The notes beneath the pieces are model-generated. The model saw only the letters and a list, made by a program, of their open reading frames with translations, had not been told where the DNA came from and did no database searches. DNA of 64,000 nt, from contig NZ_VFOL01000001.1 of the NCBI RefSeq assembly GCF_006716065.1, positions 4,092,001 to 4,156,000 of the forward strand, written 5' to 3'. The DNA is from Salinispora arenicola (lineage in GTDB: Bacteria > Actinomycetota > Actinomycetes > Mycobacteriales > Micromonosporaceae). This document shows, piece after piece, positions 15,933 to 24,136 of this stretch; within the stretch, counting starts at the first letter, position 1, and each line of letters opens with the position of its first letter. The translations under genes were made by a program, and so were the position numbers.

Positions 15933-17843
15933 GTGAGCGGCGAGACGTTGGAGTTCCAGGCTGAGGCACGTCAGCTGCTTCAGCTGATGGTGCACTCAAT
16001 CTATTCGAACAAGGACGTTTTCCTGCGAGAGTTGATCTCGAACGCCTCCGATGCGTTGGACAAACTCCGGCTGGCATCGATGCGGGACAAGGACCTCGAC
16101 GTCGATACCTCGGACCTGCACATCGCGATCGAGGTTGATCAGGACGCGCGTACCCTGACCGTGCGGGACAACGGCATCGGCATGACCCGCGACGAGGTCG
16201 TCCAGGTGATTGGCACGATTGCCAAGTCCGGCACCGCCGAGCTGCTCCGCAAGTTGCGCGAGACGACCGACGCGGAGACGTCGCAGGAGCTGATCGGTCA
16301 GTTCGGGGTCGGGTTCTACGCGGCGTTCATGGTCGCCGATCGGGTCGTGCTGGTCACCCGTCAGGCGGGGGAGGCCGATGGTACCCACTGGGAGTCGAGC
16401 GGTGAGGGCACGTACACCATCGCCCCGGCCACGGACGTTCCGCAGGGCACGGCGGTCACGTTGCACCTCAAACCGGTCGACTCCGAGGACAACCTGCACG
16501 ACTACGCCGCCGAGTGGACCATTCGCCAGATCGTCAAGCGGTACTCCGACTTCATCGCGCACCCGATCCGGATGGCGGTGGAGCGGCCCGGCAGCGACGA
16601 CAGTGAGTCGACCACCGAGGTGCAGACGCTCAACTCGATGAAGGCACTCTGGGCGCGACCCCGCGACGAGGTCGAGCCGGCGGAGTACCACGAGTTCTAC
16701 AAGCATGTCAGTCACGACTGGGCCGACCCGCTCGAGGTCGTGCATATGCGGGGTGAGGGCACCTTCGAGTACGAGGCGCTGCTGTTCCTGCCCACGCACG
16801 CCCCGCTCGACCTCTTCTCCCCGCAGGGCCGCCGAGGGGTGCAGCTCTACGTCAAGCGCGTCTTCATCATGGACGACTGCGAAGCGCTGATGCCCGGATA
16901 TCTGCGCTTCGTCAAGGGCGTGGTCGACGCGCACGACCTGTCGCTCAACATCTCCCGGGAACTCCTCCAACAGGACCGGCAGATCCAGGTGGTCCGCCGC
17001 CGACTGGTCAAGAAGGTCCTCGCCACCGTCAAGGACCTCAAGGCCAACCAGCCGGAGAAGTACCGCACCTTCTGGACGGAGTTCGGTGCTGTCGTCAAGG
17101 AGGGGCTGATCGACGACACCGAGAACCGGGACTCGCTCCTGGAGATCCTCTCCGTCGCCTCCACCCACGATCCGGCCGAGCCGACCGACCTCACCGGCTA
17201 CGTCAACCGGATGAAGGACGGCCAGTCCGAGATCTACTACGCCACGGGCGAGAACCGCACCACCATCGAGAATTCGCCGCACATGGAGGCGTTCCGGGCC
17301 AAGGGCTTCGAGGTGCTGCTGCTCACCGACCCGGTGGACGAGGTATGGGTGGAGCGGGTCGGCGAGTACGACGGAAAGACGTTGCGTTCCGTCGCCAAGG
17401 GCCAGGTTGATCTGGACACCGACGAGGAGCGCTCGGCGGCCGAGGCCGAACGGGAGCGCCAGCGCACCGAGTACGCCGACCTGCTCACCTGGCTGGGCAG
17501 TGCCCTTGCCGACCAGGTCCGCGAGGTCCGCCTGTCCGCCCGGCTGACCACGTCGCCGGCCTGTGTGGTCGGCGACGCGCATGACGTCACGCCGACGCTG
17601 GAGAAGATGTACCGCGCCATGGGCCACGAGGTACCGCAGGTCAAGCGGATCCTGGAGCTGAACCCGACGCACCCGTTGGTCAGCGGGCTGCGCAAGGCGC
17701 GGGAGCAGGGGGCTACGGAGGACTCGTTGACGGAGACCGCCGAGCTGCTGTACGGGATGGCGTTGCTGGCCGAGGGGGGCGAGCTGGCTGATCCGTCCCG
17801 GTTCACCCGGATCCTCGCCGAGCGTCTCGCTCGTACCCTCTGA
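15933..17843 (+). CDS. htpG: Molecular chaperone HtpG (Hsp90)
   Basis: 636 aa, the normal bacterial Hsp90 length. N-terminal ATPase of the GHKL type: FLRELISNASDALDKLR, DNGIGMTRDEV, and GQFGVGFYAAFMVAD. The middle-domain catalytic Arg loop (SLNISRELLQQDR) and the C-terminal dimerisation region are present. The GTG at 15933 begins MSGETLEFQAEARQLLQLM, which aligns with known HtpG N-termini; an overlapping upstream ATG runs into a stop at once. A TATCCT hexamer at 15854-15859 is a possible -10. I see no CIRCE or HAIR repeat. A hairpin follows the gene. Confidence 0.96.
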   Translation: MSGETLEFQAEARQLLQLMVHSIYSNKDVFLRELISNASDALDKLRLASMRDKDLDVDTSDLHIAIEVDQDARTLTVRDNGIGMTRDEVVQVIGTIAKSGTAELLRKLRETTDAETSQELIGQFGVGFYAAFMVADRVVLVTRQAGEADGTHWESSGEGTYTIAPATDVPQGTAVTLHLKPVDSEDNLHDYAAEWTIRQIVKRYSDFIAHPIRMAVERPGSDDSESTTEVQTLNSMKALWARPRDEVEPAEYHEFYKHVSHDWADPLEVVHMRGEGTFEYEALLFLPTHAPLDLFSPQGRRGVQLYVKRVFIMDDCEALMPGYLRFVKGVVDAHDLSLNISRELLQQDRQIQVVRRRLVKKVLATVKDLKANQPEKYRTFWTEFGAVVKEGLIDDTENRDSLLEILSVASTHDPAEPTDLTGYVNRMKDGQSEIYYATGENRTTIENSPHMEAFRAKGFEVLLLTDPVDEVWVERVGEYDGKTLRSVAKGQVDLDTDEERSAAEAERERQRTEYADLLTWLGSALADQVREVRLSARLTTSPACVVGDAHDVTPTLEKMYRAMGHEVPQVKRILELNPTHPLVSGLRKAREQGATEDSLTETAELLYGMALLAEGGELADPSRFTRILAERLARTL

Positions 17844-17853
17844 TCGTCGTGCC

Positions 17854-17879
17854 GGGGGTGCCGCGTCGTCGGCGCCCCC
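17854..17879 (+). terminator. Terminator of htpG
   Basis: Stem GGGGGTGCCG / CGGCGCCCCC (10 bp with one G-U) and a 6-nt loop, 10 nt after the htpG stop. Confidence 0.7.
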
Positions 17880-17924
17880 AGCATGTCCGCAGGTCCTTCC
17901 CGTGGTGATTTACCATGGTTGCCA

Positions 17925-18830
17925 GTGGCGAGCGTCGATCAGTCGGCCGCCCTCGCGGCGGCCTGGCATCAGCAGGGCGTGTGGTCCCGGGCAGCCGACA
18001 CCGCACGGCGCCGGATCGTGCGCGGCCGACGCCTGCTCGCCACCCTGACGGCGGTGGCCGCCGTCGCGGGGACCGCCGCCGCCCAACTCGACGCCGGGCA
18101 CCGGCCGACCGGCCGGGTACTGGCCATCCTCGCCGCCACGGCGCTGGGGCTGGTCCCGTTGGCCGTCCGTTACACCGCCCGGGAGCCGGTGCAGATCTGG
18201 ACCCGGTTACGCGGCGTCGCCGAGTCGGTCAAGGCCGAGGTGTACCGGTACCTGGCGGGAGTGGCGCCGTACCGGGGGCCGGACCGGGACGCGGTGCTGT
18301 TGGACCGGGTTGGCGCCGTGCTCGACGAGGCCGGCGATCTGGTCGGGCGCACCGTCGACGTGCCTGCCCTGGCCGTCCGGCACCTGCCGACCGTGTCGGA
18401 CGTGGACTCGTACCTCGAGTACCGGGTGGGTCGCCAGGCCGAGTGGTACTACCGGCCGCAGGCCCGGCGGATGGCCGTCGCCGCCCGTCGGATCCGGATG
18501 GGTACGACCGTGCTGACGGTCGCCGGCGCGACGCTCTCCGCCGCGGCCGGGGTGCTGGGCGACGGACTGGCCCTCGCCGCCTGGGTGGGAGTCGTCACGA
18601 CGGTGACGACGGCCGTGGTCGGGTACGGTTCGGCGCAGCAGTACGAGCAGCATCAGATCGAGTACGCCCGTACCGCCGATCAGCTCTCCCGGCTTCGGGT
18701 TGCCCGGTGGGCCGGGCATGGGTGGACCGACGATGATGCGTTGGTGGGGGAGGCGGAGCGGCTCATCGCACTGTCCAATGAGGCCTGGATGGCGCGGACC
18801 CTCGAAGAAGACGGCGTACCGCATCGTTGA
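17925..18830 (+). CDS. SLATT/DUF4231-domain membrane protein
   Basis: About 301 aa. Two membrane hairpins are visible: residues ~37-80 (LLATLTAVAAVAGTAAA and VLAILAATALGLVPLAV) and ~188-230 (VLTVAGATLSAAAGVLG and AAWVGVVTTVTTAVVGY), each followed by a helical cytosolic segment. The second half has the DUF4231/SLATT features VDSYLEYRVGRQAEWYY and LRVARWAGHGWTDDD. Known: SLATT proteins are two-helix membrane modules proposed as effectors in bacterial conflict systems. The start is uncertain: GTG 17925 is 8 nt after TACCAT, whereas ATG 17883 lies 3 nt after the htpG terminator. It ends 92 nt before fxsA on the same strand and may be part of the same system. Confidence 0.75.
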   Translation: MASVDQSAALAAAWHQQGVWSRAADTARRRIVRGRRLLATLTAVAAVAGTAAAQLDAGHRPTGRVLAILAATALGLVPLAVRYTAREPVQIWTRLRGVAESVKAEVYRYLAGVAPYRGPDRDAVLLDRVGAVLDEAGDLVGRTVDVPALAVRHLPTVSDVDSYLEYRVGRQAEWYYRPQARRMAVAARRIRMGTTVLTVAGATLSAAAGVLGDGLALAAWVGVVTTVTTAVVGYGSAQQYEQHQIEYARTADQLSRLRVARWAGHGWTDDDALVGEAERLIALSNEAWMARTLEEDGVPHR

Positions 18831-18847
18831 GACTACGCAACGTGTTG

Positions 18848-18866
18848 TACGCTTATTGATAACTGT
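18848..18866 (+). promoter_or_regulatory. A/T-rich promoter candidate before fxsA
   Basis: The 92-bp gap before fxsA contains an A/T-rich island (TACGCTTATTGATAACTG) in otherwise very GC-rich DNA, preceded by the short inverted repeat CAAC-GT-GTTG. TACGCT fits a TANNNT -10. This may be the operon promoter; the -35 spacing to TTGAGA is only 15 bp, so the call is weak. Confidence 0.3.
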
Positions 18867-18922
18867 CGCGGGCCGCCGTCCAGGTGGCCGACGTGAACCA
18901 CAAGTCCGATGGGGGGACTCAC

Positions 18923-19093
18923 GTGGATCGCAACCCCGGCCGGTCACTGGTCACCGCTCCACTGGCCGATCTCCGGCACACTCCACTCGGCAAGATCCCA
19001 CTCTCCCGTGCCCGCGCCGTGGCGTTGCCCGACACTCGCATCGTGGACCAGCCCACTCGCGTCGATGTCGCGGCCTTCGGCTCTTCGATCTGA
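18923..19093 (+). CDS. fxsA: FxsA, FxSxx-COOH cyclophane RiPP precursor peptide
   Basis: 56 aa started at the GTG preceded by a GGGGGG Shine-Dalgarno-like run; an earlier in-frame GTG at 18884 is possible. The leader holds TAPLADLRHTPLGKIPLS, the conserved PL-LR-PL pattern I associate with this family. The peptide ends VAAFGSSI: Phe52, Ser54 and free C-terminal Ile56 fit F-x-S-x-x-COOH exactly. Known: FxsB-type radical SAM enzymes join the Phe ring to the beta carbon of the residue two positions later (a three-residue cyclophane). The predicted core is therefore Phe52-Gly-Ser54 with two trailing residues. It is the first gene of the fxs operon and its end overlaps the probable start of fxsB. 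Confidence 0.88.
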   Translation: MDRNPGRSLVTAPLADLRHTPLGKIPLSRARAVALPDTRIVDQPTRVDVAAFGSSI

Positions 19094-21479
19094 GGTCGGT
19101 GAGCCCGCTACCGCCGCCCGGTGCACGTCGGCCGTGGCCCTTAGCCAGTTCGTTCTGAAGATTGTCAGCCGCTGCGACCTGTCCTGCGACCACTGCTACG
19201 TCTACGAGCACCCCGACCAGTCCTGGCGCCGTCAGCCGCGAACCATGGCGCCCGCGACGGTGACGGTCGCCGCCCGCCGCATCGCTGAGCACGCCACCGC
19301 GCACCAACTCGGCACCGTACGCGTCGTCCTGCACGGAGGCGAGCCCCTCCTCGCGGGTGCGTCCGGGATCGACGCGGTCGCCGGTGAGCTCCGCCGACAC
19401 CTCGATCCGGTAACCCGGCTGGACCTACGGATGCAGTCCAACGGGGTCCTGCTCACCGAGGAGGTGGCCGAGGTCCTCGTCGCCCACGGCATCACGGTCG
19501 GTGTCTCACTCGACGGTGATCGCGCGGCCAACGATCTGCACCGCCGCTACGCGAGCGGGGCGAGTAGCCACGCAAAGGTACTCCGGGCCCTCGCCCTGCT
19601 GCGTCGCCCGGAGTTCCGGCCGAGCTACGCCGGCCTGCTCTGCACGGTCGACCTCACCAACGACCCGGTCACCGTCTACCGGGCGCTACTGGCCGAAGAC
19701 CCACCGCGCATCGACTTTCTCCTGCCGCACGCCAACTGGGACCGTCCCCCACCACGCCCGGCCGGTGCACGCACCGCGTACGCGGACTGGCTGCTCGCGG
19801 TGCACCGGGCCTGGACGGCCGATGGCCGTCCAGTGCCGGTCCGGTTGCTGGACTCGCTGCTGGCCATGGCCGAGGGCGACAGTAGCGGCACCGAGGCGGT
19901 CGGGCTCGCCGCCGCCGACCTCGCCGTGATCGAAACGGATGGTAGCTACGAACAGGTCGACTCGCTCAAGTCCGCCTACGACGGTGCGCCCGCCACCGGA
20001 CTGGACGTCTTCGACCACGCGATCGACAAGGTCGCGGTCCATCCGCTGATAGCCATCCGACAGGCCGGACTGGCCGGGCTCTGCGGCACCTGCCGGGCCT
20101 GTCCGGTTGTCCGGCAGTGTGGGGGTGGCCTGTTCACCCACCGCTACCGCAGCGACACCGGCTTCGACAACCCCTCGGTCTACTGCGCGGACCTGGCCCA
20201 CCTCGTCCAGGGTGTGACCGACCCGCCACCGATGGCCCAGCCCCGGTCGCCGGCAGCCGGCGGTCCTGCCGACCTGGTCATCCCGACCCCCCGCGTCCCG
20301 GGTGGAGCGGCGGCATACCCCGCGCCCACCGGGACCGAGCCGGACGCACTGGACCCGGCGGTGCTCGACGACCTCGGCAGCGGGTACGGCAGCACCGCAT
20401 CGGTACGCCAGCTCGCCGCCGTGCACCTGGCCAAGACCCGCGCGCTGCTGGTCGCGCTCAGCCCCGCCGTTGCCGGGCAGGCGGTCACCGCACCCGCGTG
20501 GGATCTGCTGGTCGACTTCGACGTCACCGCCCCGGCGGCGGTGCGCACGGTGCTGGCGCATCCGTTCGTCCGCCGCTGGGCGTACCGGTGCCTGGCGGTG
20601 CCGGCGTCGGCCGACCTCGGGCACCTCGCCCGCATCGCCGCGGCGGTGGCCGTGCGGGCCGGCGCCGCCGTGGATCTGGACGTACCGGTTCGCGACGGCC
20701 AGCTCAGCCTGCCCACGCTCGGCGTGCTCCGGATGCCGGACGTGGCCGGCCCGGTCCGGCTCGCCATCGCCGACGGCGGCTTCCGGGTAAGCGGCGACGA
20801 GCGGAGCGGACCGGTCGCGTCCGGCCATCGGCCGCCCGGCTGGCGACCGGCCCGCCGGGTGGACACCTCCGGCACCCTGATCGAGGACACCGACCCGTAC
20901 CGGGGCTGCTACCAGGACCTGGTGGTGGCGCCACGCCTGTCCGCCGGCGCGGCGGGGCGTTGGGCCGCCCAGCTGGCTTCGGCCGATAGGCGCGACGACG
21001 TCGGCGGGTACGCCCCCGGCGTGCGAGGTCTGCTACGGGCGGTCGTACCGCTGCGCCCGGACCGCCGCGGCCGGCAGCGCAGCGCCACCGCGGCGTCCGC
21101 TTTCGGCGCGGTGGCGATGACGCCGGTACCCGACGCCGCCGCCCTGGCCGTGCTGCTCGTCCACGAGGTGCAACACCTCAAGCTCGACGGGGTGCTCGAC
21201 GTGTGCGAGCTGGTCGACCGACGCGACACCCGGTCGCTCACGGTTCCGTGGCGGGAGGACCCGCGCCCGGTGGAGGGTGTGTTGCACGGCACGTACGCCC
21301 ATCTGGCGGTCGCCGACATATGGCGACACCGGGCCGGGGCCCAGGCGACGGCGCAGTACCGCCGGTACCGTGCCTGGACCGACCGTGCGCTCGACGAACT
21401 ACTCGGGCTCGGTGCCCTGACGCCGGTGGGGCAGCGGTTCGCCGGCCGGATGCGCGCCACGGTGGACAGCTGGCCATGA
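19065..21479 (+). CDS. fxsB: FxsB, radical SAM/SPASM cyclophane maturase with C-terminal HExxH domain
   Basis: 804 aa from the ATG that overlaps fxsA by 29 nt; GTG 19134 is the alternative, only 13 codons before the SAM motif. The N-terminal half has the cluster-binding C37-DLS-C41-DH-C44-YVYEH motif, the GGEPLLAG SAM-binding segment, and SPASM-type cysteines from about residue 340 (CGTCRACPVVRQCGGG). The C-terminal half, joined by a linker near 400, carries HEVQH at 700-704 followed by a conserved-looking acidic region, a zinc-peptidase-like HExxH. Known: FxsB installs the Phe-to-Ser/Asn type crosslink on FxsA. The HExxH part may cut the leader or process the product; that is untested inference. 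The stop overlaps the next ATG (ATGA). Confidence 0.92.
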   Translation: MSRPSALRSEVGEPATAARCTSAVALSQFVLKIVSRCDLSCDHCYVYEHPDQSWRRQPRTMAPATVTVAARRIAEHATAHQLGTVRVVLHGGEPLLAGASGIDAVAGELRRHLDPVTRLDLRMQSNGVLLTEEVAEVLVAHGITVGVSLDGDRAANDLHRRYASGASSHAKVLRALALLRRPEFRPSYAGLLCTVDLTNDPVTVYRALLAEDPPRIDFLLPHANWDRPPPRPAGARTAYADWLLAVHRAWTADGRPVPVRLLDSLLAMAEGDSSGTEAVGLAAADLAVIETDGSYEQVDSLKSAYDGAPATGLDVFDHAIDKVAVHPLIAIRQAGLAGLCGTCRACPVVRQCGGGLFTHRYRSDTGFDNPSVYCADLAHLVQGVTDPPPMAQPRSPAAGGPADLVIPTPRVPGGAAAYPAPTGTEPDALDPAVLDDLGSGYGSTASVRQLAAVHLAKTRALLVALSPAVAGQAVTAPAWDLLVDFDVTAPAAVRTVLAHPFVRRWAYRCLAVPASADLGHLARIAAAVAVRAGAAVDLDVPVRDGQLSLPTLGVLRMPDVAGPVRLAIADGGFRVSGDERSGPVASGHRPPGWRPARRVDTSGTLIEDTDPYRGCYQDLVVAPRLSAGAAGRWAAQLASADRRDDVGGYAPGVRGLLRAVVPLRPDRRGRQRSATAASAFGAVAMTPVPDAAALAVLLVHEVQHLKLDGVLDVCELVDRRDTRSLTVPWREDPRPVEGVLHGTYAHLAVADIWRHRAGAQATAQYRRYRAWTDRALDELLGLGALTPVGQRFAGRMRATVDSWP

Positions 21480-22327
21480 TCGCCTGCCGCTCCGGACTGG
21501 TCGCCGACCTGCGGGCGTTGGGCCTGCCGGCCGGCGGGACCGTGTTGGTGCACGCCTCGCTGCGGCGGATCGGGCCCATCGCCGGTGGCCCGGTGACGGC
21601 GCTGGCCGCCCTGCGTGACGTACTCGGGCCAGCCGGGACGATCATGGTGCCCACCCAGACCGCAGGCAACTCGATCACGTCGCCGGCCTTCCGGTCCGCT
21701 ACCGCAGGGATGACACCCTGCCAGGTAGCGGAGGCCGTGGCGCGCATCCCGCCGTTCGATCCGGCCACCAGCCCGGCGGAGGGCATGGGCGCGTTGGCCG
21801 AGACGGTGCGACGTACCCGCGGGGCACTGCGCAGCCGGCACCCGCACGTGTCGTTCGCCGCCCTCGGCCCGGCCGCCGCCGCCCTGACCGCCGTACACGA
21901 TCTGGAGTGCCACCTGGGGGAGCGGTCGCCGCTCGGCTCCCTGTACGCGGCCGACGCCCTGATCCTGCTGGCCGGCGTCGACTGGGCGGCGTGCACCGCA
22001 TTCCACCTCGCCGAGTACCGACTCGATCCGCCGCCGCCAGCACGTCCGTATCGCTGCTACCTCCGGACCGACGCGGATCGGCGGATTCAGCGCGAGTTCC
22101 TCGCCCCGGACCTGGACGACTCGGACTTTCCCCGGATCGGCGCCCGCCTCGACGCGCGGCCGGACGTGCGGTGCGGCCCGTTGGGCACCGGCATCGCCCG
22201 GTTGCTGCCGCTGCGGCTCGCCGTCGATGTCGCCGGGCAGTGGATGCGCCGGCACCGCGCCGGCCGGTGGCCCCCTCGACCGGGTGTGGCGGCGGAGGTG
22301 TCCTTGTCGGACGGGAGTGGTGGGTGA
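21476..22327 (+). CDS. AAC(3)-family acetyltransferase in the fxs operon
   Basis: 283 aa, aminoglycoside 3-N-acetyltransferase fold. Seen: VLVHASLRRIGPIAGG near the start (family HSSL block), MVPTQTAGNS, RSRHPHVSFAALG, and ERSPLGSLYAADALILLAGV, all diagnostic of the Antibiotic_NAT family. Known: these enzymes move acetyl from acetyl-CoA to an amine. It is embedded in the fxs operon with 4-nt overlaps on both sides. A role in acetylating the FxsA product, or another partner of the system, is more likely than aminoglycoside resistance; that is inference from context. All family blocks look intact. Confidence 0.88.
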   Translation: MIACRSGLVADLRALGLPAGGTVLVHASLRRIGPIAGGPVTALAALRDVLGPAGTIMVPTQTAGNSITSPAFRSATAGMTPCQVAEAVARIPPFDPATSPAEGMGALAETVRRTRGALRSRHPHVSFAALGPAAAALTAVHDLECHLGERSPLGSLYAADALILLAGVDWAACTAFHLAEYRLDPPPPARPYRCYLRTDADRRIQREFLAPDLDDSDFPRIGARLDARPDVRCGPLGTGIARLLPLRLAVDVAGQWMRRHRAGRWPPRPGVAAEVSLSDGSGG

Positions 22328-23004
22328 CCGAGGATGAGTTCCGGGTGGATCCGCGCGCCCCCGTGTTCTTCCTGAGCTACGCCCGGGCCCGGCACCGGCC
22401 CGGTGAGCCGCCCCGGGACACCAACCAGAAGGTCTTCCAGCTCTACGTCGACCTCTCCGACCACGTGTCGGAACTGCTCGGTCTGCCGGCGGGCAGCACG
22501 GCCGGATTCCTTGACCGGGTGCTCGACGGTGGCCAGGTGTGGGCCGATGACCTGGCCTTCGCGGCCGGCAACTGCCAGGTGTTCATCCCGTTGGTCTCTC
22601 CGCAGTACCTGCGCAGCGTCTGGTGTGCCCGGGAGTGGAACGCGTTCGTGCGCCGCCGGCAGGTACGACGCCCGGATGCCCGGGCGACGCCGGGGGAGCA
22701 GCCGGTCATTCCGGTGAACTGGTCGGTGCTGGGCCGTCGCCGGGATCTGCCGGCGGCGATCCGTCGACGTCAGGTGTTCAGCCCGACCGGGCTGCCACCG
22801 GACATCGCCCCGCAGTACCAGCAGGAGGGCATCTACGGACTGCTCAGCCTGGGCCGCAACGGCAAGGACGCGTACGACGCGGTGGTGTGGCGGCTGGCGC
22901 AGCGGGTGGTGCGGGCGGTGGACACGCACTGGGTCGAGCCGTACGTTGCGGACATTGAGGAACTCGGTGACGGGTTCGAGGAGGCCGGGGATGAGCTGGA
23001 CTGA
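22324..23004 (+). CDS. fxsC: FxsC, TIR-like protein (first copy)
   Basis: 226 aa, GTG start overlapping the AAC(3) stop. A single TIR-like domain: betaA strand VFFLSYARA, then a central region VDLSDHV and GFLDRVL, and SPQYLRSVWCAREWNAFVRR. The last matches the TIR segment S-x-WC-x-x-E that carries the catalytic Glu in NAD-cleaving TIRs. There is no signal peptide or membrane helix. The C-terminal 60 residues include GIYGLLSLGRNGKDAYDAVVWRLAQR, seen in FxsC relatives. It overlaps the second FxsC gene by 14 nt. Function unknown: an NAD-cleaving effector or a scaffold for FxsT are both possible. Confidence 0.85.
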   Translation: MTEDEFRVDPRAPVFFLSYARARHRPGEPPRDTNQKVFQLYVDLSDHVSELLGLPAGSTAGFLDRVLDGGQVWADDLAFAAGNCQVFIPLVSPQYLRSVWCAREWNAFVRRRQVRRPDARATPGEQPVIPVNWSVLGRRRDLPAAIRRRQVFSPTGLPPDIAPQYQQEGIYGLLSLGRNGKDAYDAVVWRLAQRVVRAVDTHWVEPYVADIEELGDGFEEAGDELD

Positions 23005-24136
23005 CCCCATCGGCTTCGGCGGCCGGGAAACCTACTTCTTCCTCAGCTACGCACATTCGGTGCCACTGTCGGCGGCGGCCCGCCCGGATACCGACTACTG
23101 GGTCACCCGGTTCTTCCAGGACCTGAACGCCGCCGTCGGGCGCGGCGCCGGCAACAGCGACCTCGACATCGGGTTCTTCGACGGGCTCGTGTCCCCAGGG
23201 GCGGACCTCAGACAGGTCCTCACCGACGCCCTCAGCCTCGCCCATGTGTTCGTCCCGCTCTACTCACCCAACTACTTCAGCAACGCCTGGGCGGTCGGCG
23301 AGCGGGCCGCCTTCCGGTCGCGGCTCAGTCGGCTGCAGCTCGGTGAGGCCGGCCGCCACGTCCTGCCGGTGCTGTGGATTCCCTTCCCGCCCTGGGACTA
23401 CCGGCCGGAGCTGGCCGAGGCCCTCGACCTGCTCGGCGGTCCGGTCGAGTACGCGGAGAACGGGCTTCGGGCACTGTGCAAGATCAGCGCCTATCGGCGG
23501 CAGTACGACATGGTGCTGAGCGCCCTGGCGGAACGGATCATCGCGGTGGCCGAGGGAACACCGCTTGGCCGCTCCCGCGCTGCTCTGGTTGGTTCGGCCG
23601 CGGTCGACGATCCGGGTGATCCGGCGCTGGTCGTCGCTGTCCTCGCCGCGACCGGCGGGCGGCAGTGGCAGCCGTTCGCCGGGCGGCACGTGGTGCCCGC
23701 CGCGGACTACGTGGCCGCCACCGCGCAGCGGCTCGGGCTGCCCACCCGGGTGGTCGAGTTCGCCGGTGCCCGCGACCGTGCCCAGGAGAGCCCGACTGTC
23801 CTGCTCGTCGACGCTGCTCTCGGCGTGGCCGCCATCCGAGCCGCGGTCGTCGGCCTGCCGCGCTGGGTGGTTCCGCTGGTGGTCGCCGAGCCGGGCACCG
23901 GATCCGTCGGGCCCGACGAGGTCGGCACCGCGCTGCGCGACACCGGTTTGCCACAGGTGCGGCCGGTGTACGACGTGGACGAATTCGAACGCAGTGCGCC
24001 ACTGTTGGTGATCGAGGCCCGTAAGCAGTTCCTCCGGCACGGCCCGCTGTACCCGCGGGAACGCCCGGGCACGCCCCGGCCGAGCCTGGGCCCGCCCGAA
24101 CTGTCCGACCAGCGGCGACAAGGGGAAGACCGATGA
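22991..24136 (+). CDS. fxsC: FxsC, TIR-like protein (second, longer copy)
   Basis: 381 aa. N-terminal TIR-like domain (about 1-190): TYFFLSYAHSV, DIGFFDGLVSPGADL, SPNYFSNAWAVGERAAF (Glu in the position of the TIR catalytic Glu, although the WC is WA), and LPVLWIPFPPW. A second domain from about residue 205 (VAVLAAT through VVPLVVAEP) looks like a Rossmann-like alpha/beta module, consistent with the FxsC C-terminal domain. It overlaps the first fxsC by 14 nt and fxsT by 4 nt. The two copies share the strand-A and helix-C landmarks but diverge elsewhere, so they are an old duplication or heterodimer partners rather than recent copies. Confidence 0.85.
   Translation: MSWTDPIGFGGRETYFFLSYAHSVPLSAAARPDTDYWVTRFFQDLNAAVGRGAGNSDLDIGFFDGLVSPGADLRQVLTDALSLAHVFVPLYSPNYFSNAWAVGERAAFRSRLSRLQLGEAGRHVLPVLWIPFPPWDYRPELAEALDLLGGPVEYAENGLRALCKISAYRRQYDMVLSALAERIIAVAEGTPLGRSRAALVGSAAVDDPGDPALVVAVLAATGGRQWQPFAGRHVVPAADYVAATAQRLGLPTRVVEFAGARDRAQESPTVLLVDAALGVAAIRAAVVGLPRWVVPLVVAEPGTGSVGPDEVGTALRDTGLPQVRPVYDVDEFERSAPLLVIEARKQFLRHGPLYPRERPGTPRPSLGPPELSDQRRQGEDR

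Noticed and set aside
15996..17672. A 558-codon minus-strand frame opposite htpG
   Set aside because: Antisense shadow; HtpG is conserved along its entire length on the other strand.
17883..17924. ATG 17883 as the start of the SLATT gene
   Set aside because: It lies 3 nt after the htpG terminator hairpin with no ribosome binding site; GTG 17925 has a -10-like hexamer at leaderless spacing. The choice is not certain.
21476..22327. AAC(3) gene as a mobile antibiotic-resistance determinant
   Set aside because: It is embedded with 4-nt overlaps in the fxs operon, has the same codon usage as its neighbours and no mobile element is adjacent.
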